Assembly: GCA_016859345.1 (NCBI GenBank)
Contig: CM029120.1
Location: forward strand, 7,080,001-7,144,000
DNA from: Istiophorus platypterus
Lineage: Eukaryota > Chordata > Actinopteri > Istiophoriformes > Istiophoridae
Length of the DNA stretch: 64,000 nucleotides
Direction of reading: 5' to 3'
The first letter of the stretch is position 1. Each line of letters starts with the position of its first letter. The notes under the pieces are model-generated. The model was not told where the DNA came from. It saw only the letters and a program-made list of their open reading frames with translations, and searched no databases. Positions 49,001 to 57,916 of this stretch are shown one piece after another. The translations under genes and the position numbers were made by a program.

Positions 49001-52000
49001 GCAGCAATTGTTAACAACACTCACAATTATTAAAATAAAATGCCCCAGATATATCTATTTTTTCTTAGTTTTTGAGCGTAATGCTTTTATCAAATAATAA
49101 CTAAAGATTTTTTTTCTTGTATAACTTTAACTCTGGTGTTTATTTAAAGTGCGGCTCCACCCTCAGCTCTGAGCCTAACTCAACCAACACCATAATTTTG
49201 ACATCCCCAGGCCAGAGGGAAAAAAAAAGAAAAAAAAAAAAAAGGAGAGCAACACAGAATCTCAAGGCACTTAAGTCGCAAAGGGCTACGCTGAGCTGGA
49301 GGCCTGGCCCCCCCCCAGAATCCCCTGAGGTGGACATCGGATGCGGGGGACCACGGTGGCGCTGAGCCGCCTCAGCCCAATCCGCCTCCCACTCGAGGAC
49401 GGGCGGTGGGAGAGGTTGGCCCGCCGATGTCGGATCATATGATGTTAACTCTCTCTTCTTTTTTTTTTTTACATTAATTTCACAATGGCTTACTCTACGT
49501 GAGCATTGGCCTCGCAAGGCTCTGGATGATTTACAACAGTTGGCGGCCGGTTGAGCCGTTTGACTGGAAACGGGGGAAGCAATTAGCCTGGTTCTGTCCG
49601 AAGGAAACAAAACACATGTCTAAAGTTAACTAAGTAGCACGTCATTGCTTTTTTTTATTTCTAAATATGCACAAAAACGAGGCTTCTTATTTAGTGTAAA
49701 GACATGGAAATGTTATTTTCTCATTTAACAAATAGCAAATTCCCAAAAAATGGCAAACTATTGTCAAATGACAAATCATGGCGTCCGGTTCCTGACCTTT
49801 GTGAGCCAACCTCGCGCGCTGGGCTTAGCAGTGGTCTCTGCGGCGACCGGGCTGCTGGCCTGGACTTTGAGTATGTTCTGCAGGACCCTGATCCACTCCT
49901 CCAGGATGTTGGGTGAATCCGCGGTCAGATAGAAGGTCTTCTTCTCCGTGATCAACTGGTGAGACGGGAGGCAGAAATATGGGAAAAATGCTAAGCCCGG
50001 CCGGCTGAGATAGCATCGTCGTGTCAGAGGAGATCAGAATCAGCTTCCGAAGAGCCAGGAAAACATTCCAGCCCAATGCTACACCTGATGTCATCTTAAG
50101 CTGCTTCCCTGGTATGTGGCAGTAAAGCTCTGCTGTGATGCAGTGCTATAATAAGAGTGTCGGTGCGTGAGTAGTATCACGTGCGCTCTCACAGCTGCCT
50201 CTTTCCTTTTTTTTCTTTCTTTTTTTATGCCACACTCTTTCAAACTTCAGATCTATCAAAAACTGAGCAACCATTTCAACTTTTCGCACAGCTTGTAGAA
50301 GAAACTAGGCCCAATATGCAGTGTAAATCATACTTTGCCCATCTCATAATCTTGTTACACAAAGCTAAGTAGCATCGGGGATCCTTTTCCCCCCTTTTTC
50401 CACTTACTTGAAATGTCTGTGCACCTTCTCCGCGAATTATACAGCAGGACGAGTTGAGCTCGATCTGACCCTGAGGTTTCCTGATCACGTCACTCTGAAA
50501 AACACACATTCATGCACCAAAAAAAGTCTTAATTTCTGTCCAAAATTGCACAAAAACCTCATCGGAAAATGCGGCTGCACTGATCATAGTTACGCTAATG
50601 CGCATATTTAATGACAAGGCTTTAAAACGGCACACGTGCCTTTTGCTTCGGCTAACCCGCACGAAACACGCACACAGTCTGGAAATATTCCATCGATGTT
50701 TTTCTACGCAGGCACAAAAAACCCTTAGAAGGAAGCAGGCAGGCAGGAAGGCTGTCAGCGAGACGACTCACAGGAGATTTGTAGTAGAGGATTTCTCCGT
50801 TCCTCAGGATGAACCAGCGACGTTTCCAGGCTTTCACCCGACTGCCCATCTTCAGCAGGTACCCGGACTTCTCCAGCGTCTCCTGCAGACAAAAACAGCA
50901 AGGAGAACCTTCCATTTTTTAGAAAACGATTCCTCCAGAACGTGGTTCGGTTTGATTTCTATATGTTACTCACAGATGATACTATCTTTTTGATTTAGAG
51001 ATAAACAGCCCAAAGAGGACTTTACTCACAGGCCCGGTGCTTTCACAGGAGTAGGAGGACGTCCGCTGGACTTTATGTTCCGGTTCGGAGTAATCACTGT
51101 CCAGGGAGTAGGCGTCAGGAGGAATGGCATAGTCACTTTCAGAGCTTATGGAGGACATGGACACACCTGGGGCGCACGGATGATGGCATATTAAAAACAA
51201 TAATAATAAAATAAAAGGTACAGTAAGAGAGACACACTGGAAGTAGTAGAAGGCAGAAAAGCACAGGAAATAAATTATACTCCTCTTGACTGAGAGCCAG
51301 AGAACAACAGGTGGGAGAAGACAGAAGGCTCTTAAAAGGAAAATCCTGGCTCTTGCACATCAGTATGTGATGTTCAGTGCATTCCTGCAGTTATTTTATT
51401 TGAGTTCCAGCGCTGAATATCTGCACTCACTGTGTTCTGCACTTTGCTTTCCCTTCAGCTGCATCATTACTTTTTCTTCAGTTAATGATTTCCAGTGTTT
51501 CTTGGTACTTTCTGCGTCGAGCGGAAAAAAGAGAAAGAAAATCCTGTCGCTACCTCTTTTACACTGGATTTCTCTCTGTGAATGAATGATAAGCGTTGGG
51601 GCAGAATGGTGCCCTTCCTAACAATTATCATTAATTTTGGGCAATATGCTGTTTTGTCTGTTCATTTTAATTGACAGGAAACATGTTGTTGCCGTGTAGC
51701 CATAACAATACATTTTTATGAGTTTGTTTATTTTTAAGATGTTATATATCTTGGATAAAGTGAAGAATTGTAAGCTTCTCACTGAGTTGAGAAAGGGCCC
51801 AAGAGGATCCCTTCCTCCGATAAAAGCACTTTCAAACTTTCAACAAAGTTTTCCCTCGTTCCCGAAAGACTGACGTCACAGAGGTTCAAGGTTTCATTGC
51901 TCTGGCTGCGTTACCTCCACCCTGGTCCAAAATCCTTACCCCGTTTGACGGCTCGCGGGCTCCCGGGGACGCTGCCCTTCCTGTCCGGGCTCAAGATGGA

Positions 52001-55000
52001 GGTCCGTAAACTGGCCAGGGAGCTGCTGTCATCCTCTGACCCGGAGTCTTCATCGGGCAGAGGCACGCTGCTGATCTGAGTGGCTTTCTAAGGCAAACGA
52101 TAATCGAGGGATTGTGGTGAAGTGAGACGCCACCTGATGCCGTTTTGGTACAGAGGCACAGATGTAGCTGACAAGCTGCACCGACAGAGAGGCCCGAATC
52201 CGGCCGCACCGTCTCCCCTCGGCGGTAATGAACGTTTCACTCACCCCTTTCAGTGTGGTGTAGACTGGTACATTAATATTCTTGTAGATCAACTGGTTGA
52301 ACGGACCTGCCGCTGGATACTGGGGTAAATTGGACCCTTAAGCATAAACAGGAAAAGAGTTATTCAAAATTATGCTCATTCAATGTTTATTTTTCGGAGA
52401 CGAGGGCACGGCACGGCTCAACGCCACATAGCACGGCATCATTAGCTTAAGGCAAGATGTATGTAGCTTTTGCCAAACAGTGGCCACTGTGGGGGCCTCG
52501 GGCGGGGGAGGAAGTGACATCGAAGGCGGCGCCGTCACATCTGGACCGCACTCGGCGAGATGGACAGGCCGTACCCACACACAGGCTTAGAACGGCGTTC
52601 CGCTGGCTTCCCCGTTGCATTATAGTGCGTATACCTGGATTTTATAATGCTTCGCTGTGATAGCAGTGTGGACGTTAGTGCAGAGGATGACTGCTGCAGG
52701 AGACTCACCTCGTCCGGGGCCCCGGGCTCCGGGACTGGCCTCCGATACTCTCATTCCCGACTTAGCCACAGCGTAGATACGACTCTCCTGCAGAGAGAGA
52801 GAGAAAAAAAAAAAAATCAGAAATTCTTCTTCTCACTTCAATCGGAAAAATCAGTTTAAAGCACCTTTAGGCAGCACAGCACCTTGGCATCGAGATCTTT
52901 GCTTAATACTCTTTAAAGTAATAGTGTGACATTTTGGAAAGTACAATTATTGGCTTTCTTGTCAAGAGTTTCATAATAACATTAACACCACTCTCATGTC
53001 TTGCTGAATAGGAAGTTTTACAGCCAGCAGCCGGTTGGCTTAGCTTGGCACAAAGACAAAAAAACAGGGGTAAGAAGTTAGTCTGGCTCCCCCTGCAACA
53101 AAATCCTCCACACCCTGAAAGCCCCCAAATTAAAACATGAAAATCCCATCGCAAAACGACAAGCTGTGCTTTTTACAGGGAGTTATGGGCTGGACTGTTT
53201 GGCTCCACCGGTGGTCCCAACCAAGAAATAGTCCGATGAATAAACCACCATAAAACAGTAAATTGCTGTTTTTGCACTTCTGTTTATGTCTGTATTAAAC
53301 AAATGAGATATAATACATCAATTATCTGGCTTTAGAGTTGTTGGTAGGTGGATTTTGTCAACTTTGGAAAGAGTCAGGGCCAACAGCCCCCCCCTCCCTT
53401 TTTTTTATTCTTTGTTCTAAGCTAAGTGGTTGCTGGTGGTAGTGTCATATTAACTATATAGACACAAGATTAGCACAAATCTTCTCATCTAACTCTCAAA
53501 AACAAAGCAAATACACATAATTCTCAAAATGTCAAGCTATTAATTTAATCTCTAATGGATTCTATGAGCTGACACCTTTGGGTGGTGACTTAAACAAAAG
53601 AGATTGTAGATCTAACTGATGCTCATGCTTGCAGATAAGATTCTTACAGCATAAAATAATACAAGAAACATGCAGAAGTCGAACTGATAACACTTTCACA
53701 TACCCATGAGGGGAAGCGGTGTAAAGGAGGCGTCGGAGGCTTGAGAATTTCTGGATCCAGCCGCTCCAGCTCCTCTGCAAGACCCACAAAGGAGACCCCG
53801 TCCCGGGACGACTCCTCCGATCCCGGCCCCTCCACCACCCCGTCCATGCCGTCAGGGAGCCCATCATCAATGTCTGTTTCCTCCACCACCTGAGAGAAGG
53901 ACGAGGGGGCGGTGCCGCTGCTCTTAAGGGTGGAGGAGGTAGAGGATGGGGTCATGATGTCTATGTTCACGTTGAGGTGGTGAAGTCGGTCCAGGCTGGG
54001 CTGCGGCTGGCTGTAGTGCTTCTTGACCAGCTGGATGCTGTCTCGGGGGGTGAGCGGAGTTCGTACTTTGGGTAAGGTCATGCTGGCGCCCGACTGGCGG
54101 ACCTGAGGCTGGGGAGGATTGGGAAAGGGGTTGTTGGTGGAAGGGGAGCGAGACAAAAGCGGGCTCTTGGGCGTCGCACCAACGGACAACTCCGGCGAGC
54201 CCGGCCCCCGGGCCATCTCGTAAGCGGAGGACGAGGACGAAGAGGACGAGGACGAGTGGAGGCACTGGGAGCGGAACTTGCTGTTGAGCTCGTCGGAGGA
54301 GTTTTCTCTGTCCGAGCCGCCCTCCTGGCCCTCCCCGCACACTGGGAACTCCGGTCTGCCGATGGAGACGGGGCTGCCGGTGCCGTCCCTGCTCCGACAC
54401 TGAGCGAGAGCATCGTGGGCTGCGAGGTCTCCGAGGCAAATCCCTACGCCGACCTGCTCGGGAAATCTCTTCACATCTGGGAGGAGAGGGAATCGGGCGT
54501 AATTACATGTGGCCTAAGTATGAAGCAGAAGGAGCTGTCATGTTCAACAACATACAAAAAACATTGCACCTAAAGTCACTGTTCATACATATGCTGAGTA
54601 TGTTCCCAACAGTGGATGTGCTACTTTGGCTGTGTCACCAAGCTACACTGTGGAGAAAAATATGAGGGTTTGGAAGACACCCGATATATTAATCACTGGT
54701 TCGGAAGTGGTTTATGCTGCAGTTGTAGTTTTGAAAGTTTCAGTGGAAGTTTTTACTATTTTGAAACGTTTTGTTCGGCACGTTACTCCAGGTCGCTGTT
54801 AGAATCTGCTGTCGTCCATGGAGGAGAAACTAAAACATAAAAATAATACCAGACAAGGAACACAATAGGATTTAGCATAAAAAACTAATACGAAATGGTT
54901 TGCGATACCAAGCATATGATGCCATAATCTACGATACTAATGGTTTACTATTCCTCTGTCTTAAAAACATTAAACCAGGTACATTAGCACTGAGCATTGT

Positions 55001-57408
55001 CATTTATCTACCAGCAGAATTTTGCCTGATATTCACTAGGTCCGGTTCCCGTCACGCGATCGGCTCCGGCTTCGGGTAAAAGTAAAACTGCATCTAAGGC
55101 TTCTCGCCACCCAACCCCGAGATGAAAATGAAGCCCGGACGCCGCACCTGCCGGTGGGGTCTTGACATTAGAGGTGGCCGCACGGGGGCCCGTCTGTCTC
55201 CAGCTGTCATCTTGGGCCGGCGGCGTGCCGGGGCAACTGGGAGGGAAGAGCGGGCTGCTGGGAACCAGGTGGGCGTCCATTACAGGGGAGCTGGCGGGGG
55301 ATCCCGAGGATGCAGGTTTCTCTAAGAACGCTGGAAGAGGAGGACAGCACCGGTGACACAGGCTCTTTTGTCCCAGACCTCTGGGAATATTCTCAAATTG
55401 ATTAATGCTGTACTTGTCCACATGACTTTTTTACCGTACTGGCAACAAAATACTCCCATTCAGTGGGTTGACAGTAATTCAGATTTAATTTAGATGCTAG
55501 TATTTCCCGTCATCATTAAATTAAGGCACAAAATGTCCTCATCCACAGTGGATGTCTCGTCCATCCTTTAAACCAAACTGTGTAACGAATACTTCACTGT
55601 TTAGAGAAATGCTCCCATTCATTTTCTTTGCCGCGAGATGTGACGGTCAATGTACTAACATTGTAGTTTGTCCTGCAGCAGCATTATCTGTTCCGTCTGC
55701 TTCAAGTTGGCCATTTTCAGCTGCTGGTTCTCTTGCTCCATCTGCAACAAAGGTACATGCAAATCAAACACAAGCCAGAGTAGCGTATATGTGCATATGT
55801 ACATATACACATCTATATATACACTATATATATATACACCATTTATTCACAAAATGAAAACCAGGAACTGCTTCACTGCTGTAGCTGATCTGTGGATCTA
55901 AACTTGCCTGGACTTACCTCTCTAAGCTTAAAGGTGACCCAGTCTTTAATCTTTGCAGCTTTCTCCTCAATGATTTTCGCCTCCTGGGCTCTGACTAAGA
56001 TCTGAGGTCGCAGAAAACAGAGGTTGTGGATTATTTCAACCTACAGTTTATGCACATAAATGGACATTTCTGTTCCTTATCCGACGGCTCCGTCCATACC
56101 TGTTTTTCCAGCTGCATCTCTAATCTCTTTATAACAGCATCTTTCTCTTGAACCTGACTGGTCAGGTCTTGATACTTTCTGCACAACGAACTCTCCGATT
56201 CGCTGGTGTGGACGTTTGCGGACTTCAGCTTCTCTTCCATCACATGGATCTGAGATGCACAATTAAGAGGAGTGAATGCACGGGCACGGCCAAGGGGGCG
56301 GCTCAAATTTGCATGGTTTGCATGGTTCGTTTAGTTTTGAGGGGCGGCAGATGAAGCCAAGGAAAAAAAAAATAACACGAAGGATATTTTTTTGCCAACT
56401 CTGAGGAGAAAAAAAAAATCTCTCTTAGCCCTGGGGTATTTCTTCTTTTGAAAAAAAGGGCACCACTAAATTACCACCTATAGTAAACACCTGGAGCCGC
56501 CAGTAATGGCAGCAAATCGGAGATTAAACCCAACAGTGAGAGAAACGAGTACGTGTGAGCTGTATGAGGCTTCTTATCCTCAAGCCAACACTCTCCCTTT
56601 GTCAAGTCACATCAAAGGTTGACTAACTGGTGGTTAGGAGCCCGACAAACAACATAAAATCCAACTACACTTTATGGATCCCAAATTTAGGATCCTGACT
56701 TTGGTTATTGATGAGCATGAAAGTCCCTTCCTGAACTTGGAAACTGTAGTTTTGGAAGAAAAAAAGAAAAGAAAAGAAAAGAAATTCGTTCGAGATCAAC
56801 TTGGTAGCTTTTTCTCGAGCCTCCAAGCCACAAATCACAGCTTTTCATTGTGGACGAACTTCGCTGTCAAGTCTCTGCTCGAAAACAAACCGAGCGAACT
56901 CGAATCGCTGAGAGAGAGAGAAAGAGAGAGACCGTGGGATGCGGTTGAAAGCTCTGGAACAAGCGAGCGAGTGGACCGTGTGTTAAGTTATTTATGTCAA
57001 AACACTCGATGCATTGAAAAGAAAAAATGCAATCCGTTTTAAACATCCGTTCAGTTCTCGGGGGAAAAGATAATCGTAGCCTTAAAGGGTTTTAAATGTA
57101 CTTATTATAAATTTTGATGGTTATTCATTTTCTACTTTTTAAATGATAATTTCATTAATAACATACATAATCTTATAATCCTCCAATCAATCAAACGTTT
57201 ATTTCTATAGGAACAAGTATATGGTGTGAACCACAGCACTTACAGCCTGCTTCACTGCCGTGCAAAGATCATTTGCACCTTCACAATAAAAGGGAAAGTA
57301 AGGTTTCACGGGTGGCGCTCAGGAGGATGCCAACTGCCCCTCTACCTGTTTCTCGGCGCTCTCGGCCCGCTGGTCGGCCTCCGTCACCCTCTGCTCCAGC
57401 TCCTGCAT
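39821..57408 (-). CDS. plekhh1: plekhh1, PH/MyTH4/FERM domain protein H1 (whole visible gene, 28 exons, 5' end missing)
   Basis: Adaptor protein of the MAX-1 family (pleckstrin homology, MyTH4 and FERM domains), acting at the membrane and actin cortex. The worm homologue MAX-1 guides motor axons and the zebrafish homologue has been linked to vessel patterning. The 28 exons I delimited join without a phase conflict into 1369 residues plus stop. Order of parts, numbered from the first visible residue: coiled coil about 1-125; Ser/Pro-rich linker about 127-590 with a run of ten serines; PH1 about 590-685 (LEKSGYLLKMGS, WKRRWF); PH2 about 703-806 (GWLTKVKHGHSK, DTWLYHLTVAAG); MyTH4 about 845-1000 (LPSEALQTEALKLFK); FERM about 1000-1330 (FALFTDDPSG, FGGCRDDFML); conserved C-terminus TTKGPTLL. 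Human PLEKHH1 has 1364 residues, so about 40 N-terminal residues are lacking here. Linker motifs TLPKVR-TPRDSIQL and SDYAIPPDA-SLDSDYSEPEHK favour PLEKHH1 over PLEKHH2. Confidence 0.95.
40508..40654 (-). CDS. plekhh1: plekhh1 visible exon 27 (FERM F3)
   Basis: Forty-nine residues, HTLVTCSYQSVITFGGCRDD to VFAMAKPK. The motif TFGGCRDDFMLV is identical to human. Acceptor ATTTCTCAG, donor AAG|GTAGGC, phase 0. Confidence 0.95.
41333..41416 (-). CDS. plekhh1: plekhh1 visible exon 26 (FERM F3)
   Basis: Twenty-eight residues, PVPPSPVEQSQVWLAVNEDG to VLDYTM. VWLAVNEDGLCVLD is the first strands of the PH-like F3 lobe. Acceptor CGTTCACAG, donor ATG|GTGAGT. Confidence 0.93.
41510..41639 (-). CDS. plekhh1: plekhh1 visible exon 25 (FERM F2/F3)
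   Basis: Reads RDLTERLATKWSMLRGCSAS to FGAKLFSAK, with IYLTVARKWPLFGAKLF nearly identical to human. Acceptor CCTCTTGCAG, donor AAG|GTAAAA. Confidence 0.95.
41925..42067 (-). CDS. plekhh1: plekhh1 visible exon 24 (FERM F2)
   Basis: Forty-seven codons plus two bases, VEHGDLERPAASPPAGS to CSSEQL. The proline-rich insert corresponds to human VEYGDLEKPALPGPGGTSP; ALERFYPKRYK matches human VLDRFHPRRYR. Acceptor CTCATTCCAG, donor AG|GTAAAG. Confidence 0.93.
42203..42256. repeat. (AT)n microsatellite in a plekhh1 intron
   Basis: About 27 AT units, 47-100 bases downstream of the donor of visible exon 23. Confidence 0.95.
42303..42444 (-). CDS. plekhh1: plekhh1 visible exon 23 (FERM F2)
   Basis: Completes an arginine and reads LCFRAQVKGETERERLLLAY to ALEVAALMAQ (human YFRSQVKGETERERLLLA). 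Acceptor GCACGTTCAG. The donor CAG|GTCTGT is unusual, and a long (AT)n tract lies about 50-100 bases into that intron. Confidence 0.92.
42781..42878 (-). CDS. plekhh1: plekhh1 visible exon 22 (FERM F1/F2)
   Basis: Encodes ICDVISKWEQALKELHPGKN to RLTYKS plus two bases. Matches human ICDVISKWEQALKELHPGKS. Acceptor TTTTGGCAG, donor AG|GTAGGA. Confidence 0.95.
43391..43546 (-). CDS. plekhh1: plekhh1 visible exon 21 (FERM F1)
   Basis: Fifty-two residues, VVGFDGSTTVEEFLNTLN to HCLQPSAK. SGFALFTDDPSGKDLEHCLQ is the ubiquitin-like F1 lobe, almost identical to human. Acceptor CACTGCAG, donor AAG|GTGGGA. Confidence 0.95.
43927..44104 (-). CDS. plekhh1: plekhh1 visible exon 20 (end of MyTH4, start of FERM F1)
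   Basis: Completes an arginine codon and then reads SEVGKYAVYCQRSVERTLQN to HFMNNTYQ. SRMEIVSILLRNPYHHSLPFS links the MyTH4 domain to the FERM F1 lobe. Acceptor CCACACAG, donor CAG|GTAACA. Confidence 0.95.
44276..44373 (-). CDS. plekhh1: plekhh1 visible exon 19 (MyTH4 domain)
   Basis: Encodes CWQLLSLCVALFLPQQHFLW to QRNADP and two bases of the next codon. The block W-LL-LC-LFLPQ---LWYL is a signature of MyTH4. Acceptor TCCCGTAG, donor AG|GTGAAC. Confidence 0.94.
44586..44762 (-). CDS. plekhh1: plekhh1 visible exon 18 (MyTH4 domain)
   Basis: Fifty-nine residues, SCQLFINVLVESPSVDYH to NYSLTQ. It carries the MyTH4 helices LAQNALQVCLTHPELQNEMYC and QLIKQTN. Acceptor TCTTTGCAG, donor CAG|GTCAGG, phase 0. 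Confidence 0.95.
45811..45923 (-). CDS. plekhh1: plekhh1 visible exon 17 (start of MyTH4 domain)
   Basis: Encodes ESALWRSEALSFCKEG to LPSEALQTEALKLFK. The LPSEALQTEALKLFK helix is identical to human PLEKHH1 and typical of MyTH4 domains. Acceptor CTTTTCCCAG is preceded by TTCCTTTTTC and a (TG)n tract; donor AAG|GTCAGT. Confidence 0.93.
45958..46004. repeat. (CA)23 microsatellite beside a plekhh1 acceptor
   Basis: On the plekhh1 strand this is (TG)n, followed by two TGCATG words and the pyrimidine tract TTCCTTTTTCTTTTCCCAG of visible exon 17. It starts only 35 bases from the splice site. Confidence 0.95.
46775..46886 (-). CDS. plekhh1: plekhh1 visible exon 16 (end of PH2)
   Basis: Thirty-seven codons plus one base, DTWLYHLTVAAGSSATFK to LLDAEGDP. 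DTWLYHLTVAAG is the PH2 C-terminal helix. Acceptor CTGCGCAG, donor CCAG|GTGAGG. Confidence 0.94.
47017..47196 (-). CDS. plekhh1: plekhh1 visible exon 15 (PH domain 2)
   Basis: Sixty residues, LPLGQLQMREASVQEVD to LLIGTKQEK. The core VDRSCDSDEDYEAGG is identical to the human protein. Acceptor TTTTTTTCAG, donor AAG|GTACGG, phase 0. Confidence 0.95.
47457..47537 (-). CDS. plekhh1: plekhh1 visible exon 14 (PH domain 2)
   Basis: Twenty-seven residues, VKHGHSKLVWCSLVG to YYYRNQEDK, nearly the same as human VKHGHCKVVWCALVGKIFYYYRSHEDK. Acceptor TGGTTTCAG; donor AAG|GTTCAC is weak. Confidence 0.94.
47538..49796 (-). other. plekhh1: Largest plekhh1 intron between visible exons 13 and 14
   Basis: About 2.26 kb inside PH2 coding context. 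Holds a (GT)n tract, G-runs at 48168-48345, C-runs at 48103-48112 and 49309-49317, and an A-rich block at 49219-49243. No further exon is needed: phase and protein sequence join directly. Confidence 0.8.
47650..47671. repeat. (GT)n microsatellite
   Basis: About eleven GT units, in the intron upstream of plekhh1 visible exon 14. Confidence 0.85.
49797..49955 (-). CDS. plekhh1: plekhh1 visible exon 13 (end of PH1, start of PH2)
   Basis: Fifty-three residues, LITEKKTFYLTADSPN to ARGWLTK. It holds the PH1 C-terminal helix with its invariant tryptophan (LEEWIRVLQNIL) and begins PH2 at GWLTK. Acceptor TCTCACCAG; donor AAG|GTCAGG departs from GTRAGT. Confidence 0.93.
50408..50494 (-). CDS. plekhh1: plekhh1 visible exon 12 (PH domain 1, middle)
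   Basis: Twenty-nine residues, SDVIRKPQGQIELNSSC to GEGAQTFQ, phase 0, matching human SDVIRKPQGQVDLNS. Acceptor GTTTTTCAG, donor CAA|GTAAGTG. Confidence 0.95.
50772..50882 (-). CDS. plekhh1: plekhh1 visible exon 11 (PH domain 1, first half)
   Basis: Thirty-seven residues, ETLEKSGYLLKMGSRVKAWK to ILYYKSP, beginning PH1. The KxxxxxKxWKRRWF basic pattern on strands beta 1-2 is the usual phosphoinositide-contact region. Acceptor TTGTCTGCAG, donor CCT|GTGAGT. Confidence 0.95.
51030..51166 (-). CDS. plekhh1: plekhh1 visible exon 10
   Basis: Encodes GVSMSSISSESDYAIPPDAY to SYSCESTGP, a highly conserved stretch just before PH1 (human GVSMSSLSSEGDYAIPPDA). Acceptor GCGCCCCAG, donor CCT|GTGAGT, ends in phase 0. 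Confidence 0.94.
51940..52087 (-). CDS. plekhh1: plekhh1 visible exon 9
   Basis: Forty-nine codons plus one base, KATQISSVPLPDEDSGSEDD to GSPRAVKR. Acceptor TTTGCCTTAG, donor CGGG|GTAAGG. An acidic/serine cluster, probably phosphorylated, is conserved with human RATQISNMPFMDESSGSDDD. Confidence 0.93.
52245..52306 (-). CDS. plekhh1: plekhh1 visible exon 8
   Basis: Encodes GPFNQLIYKNINVPVYTTLKG, matching human GLVYKNVTVPVYTALKG. Donor GGG|GTGAGTG. Three AG dinucleotides precede the exon within 13 nt; the last (GGCAG) gives the simplest in-frame join, while the middle one would add two alanines. Confidence 0.88.
52709..52787 (-). CDS. plekhh1: plekhh1 visible exon 7
   Basis: Twenty-six residues, ESRIYAVAKSGMRVSEAS to RGPGR, plus one base. 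Acceptor CTCTGCAG, donor CGAG|GTGAGT. It matches human ESRIYAVATSGMRLSDMSP. Confidence 0.92.
53704..54476 (-). CDS. plekhh1: plekhh1 visible exon 6 (long Ser/Pro-rich linker)
   Basis: The largest exon, 773 bp, from DVKRFPEQVG to PPLHRFPSW. Acceptor TCTCCTCCCAG, donor TGG|GTATGTG. It contains a ten-serine run written in mixed TCC/TCG/TCT codons and then the conserved block TLPKVRTPLTPRDSIQLVKK, a PLEKHH1 hallmark and a likely phosphorylation site region. An acidic stretch (EETDIDDGLPDGMD) and KPPTPPLHRFPSW follow; the last matches human KPPTPPLHQFSSW. Confidence 0.93.
55148..55330 (-). CDS. plekhh1: plekhh1 visible exon 5 (Pro/Ser-rich linker)
   Basis: Sixty-one codons of low conservation, SFLEKPASSGSPASS to SNVKTPPA, entering and leaving in phase 1. 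Acceptor CTCTTCCAG; donor CAG|GTGCGG is weak but is the only one that keeps frame with the next exon. The linker is unlike the human sequence, so the call rests on phase and position. Confidence 0.75.
55660..55741 (-). CDS. plekhh1: plekhh1 visible exon 4 (end of coiled coil)
   Basis: Encodes MEQENQQLKMANLKQT to LLQDKLQ plus one base (phase 1 end). Acceptor TTTGTTGCAG, donor AAT|GTTAGT. It matches human MENQHLK...SLQDALE in position and character. Confidence 0.88.
55918..56001 (-). CDS. plekhh1: plekhh1 visible exon 3 (coiled coil)
   Basis: Twenty-eight residues, ILVRAQEAK to DWVTFKLRE, phase 0, acceptor CGACCTCAG and donor GAG|GTAAGT. The core EEKAAKIKDWVT is nearly identical to human PLEKHH1 EKAAKIKEWVT. 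Confidence 0.92.
56100..56249 (-). CDS. plekhh1: plekhh1 visible exon 2 (coiled coil)
   Basis: Fifty residues, from IHVMEEKLKSANV to LEMQLEKQ, phase 0 at both ends, with acceptor CATCTCAG and donor CAG|GTATGG. It continues the heptad-rich N-terminal coiled coil and matches the human segment VMEEKIKLSN...LEAQLEKQ. Confidence 0.92.
57346..57408 (-). CDS. plekhh1: plekhh1 visible exon 1 (coiled coil)
   Basis: Encodes 21 residues from MQELEQRVTEADQ to AESAEKQ, phase 0 at both ends. The acceptor is TCCGTCACAG and the donor CAG|GTAGAGG. The first Met is internal: human PLEKHH1 has about 40 residues before the matching MQELEQRLLEAEQRAENAE, and the exon follows a good acceptor, so an earlier coding exon must exist to the right, not visible up to 64 kb. 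Confidence 0.9.
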
Positions 57409-57866
57409 CTGTGACGGAGACAAAAAAGGGGTTACCATGGTTTCCCCACCCAGTTCAGTCAGTCCCCGACAAGGGACGGTCGCGGGAAAATCCTGGGCTC
57501 CCATATAGTCGGAGCCGGGCTCCGTCCGCTCCACGGCAGTTACAATGAATACACCTGGAGCAGGGAGGTGCAGGTTTAGAGCAAGGAACGACCTGTAACC
57601 TGCTATAGAAAGGCCACACACACACACACACACACCTACAAATGCATGAAGACACACTTAATCCATCATAATCACTACTGCCATGGGGAAAGCAATCAAA
57701 AGATTAATGTACTGGGAGGTTTTTACCGGAGCAGCCTATTAGGAAAGCATTTCTATTCAATACCTAATCAAGGAAATCTTGCTATATCTGGACTGGACTG
57801 CAACAACAGAGGAGGTGGAGCCAGGGGGCATGTAGACGCTTTCAGAGACAAAAACGCTGCCCGTCC

Positions 57867-57916
<50 letters not shown>

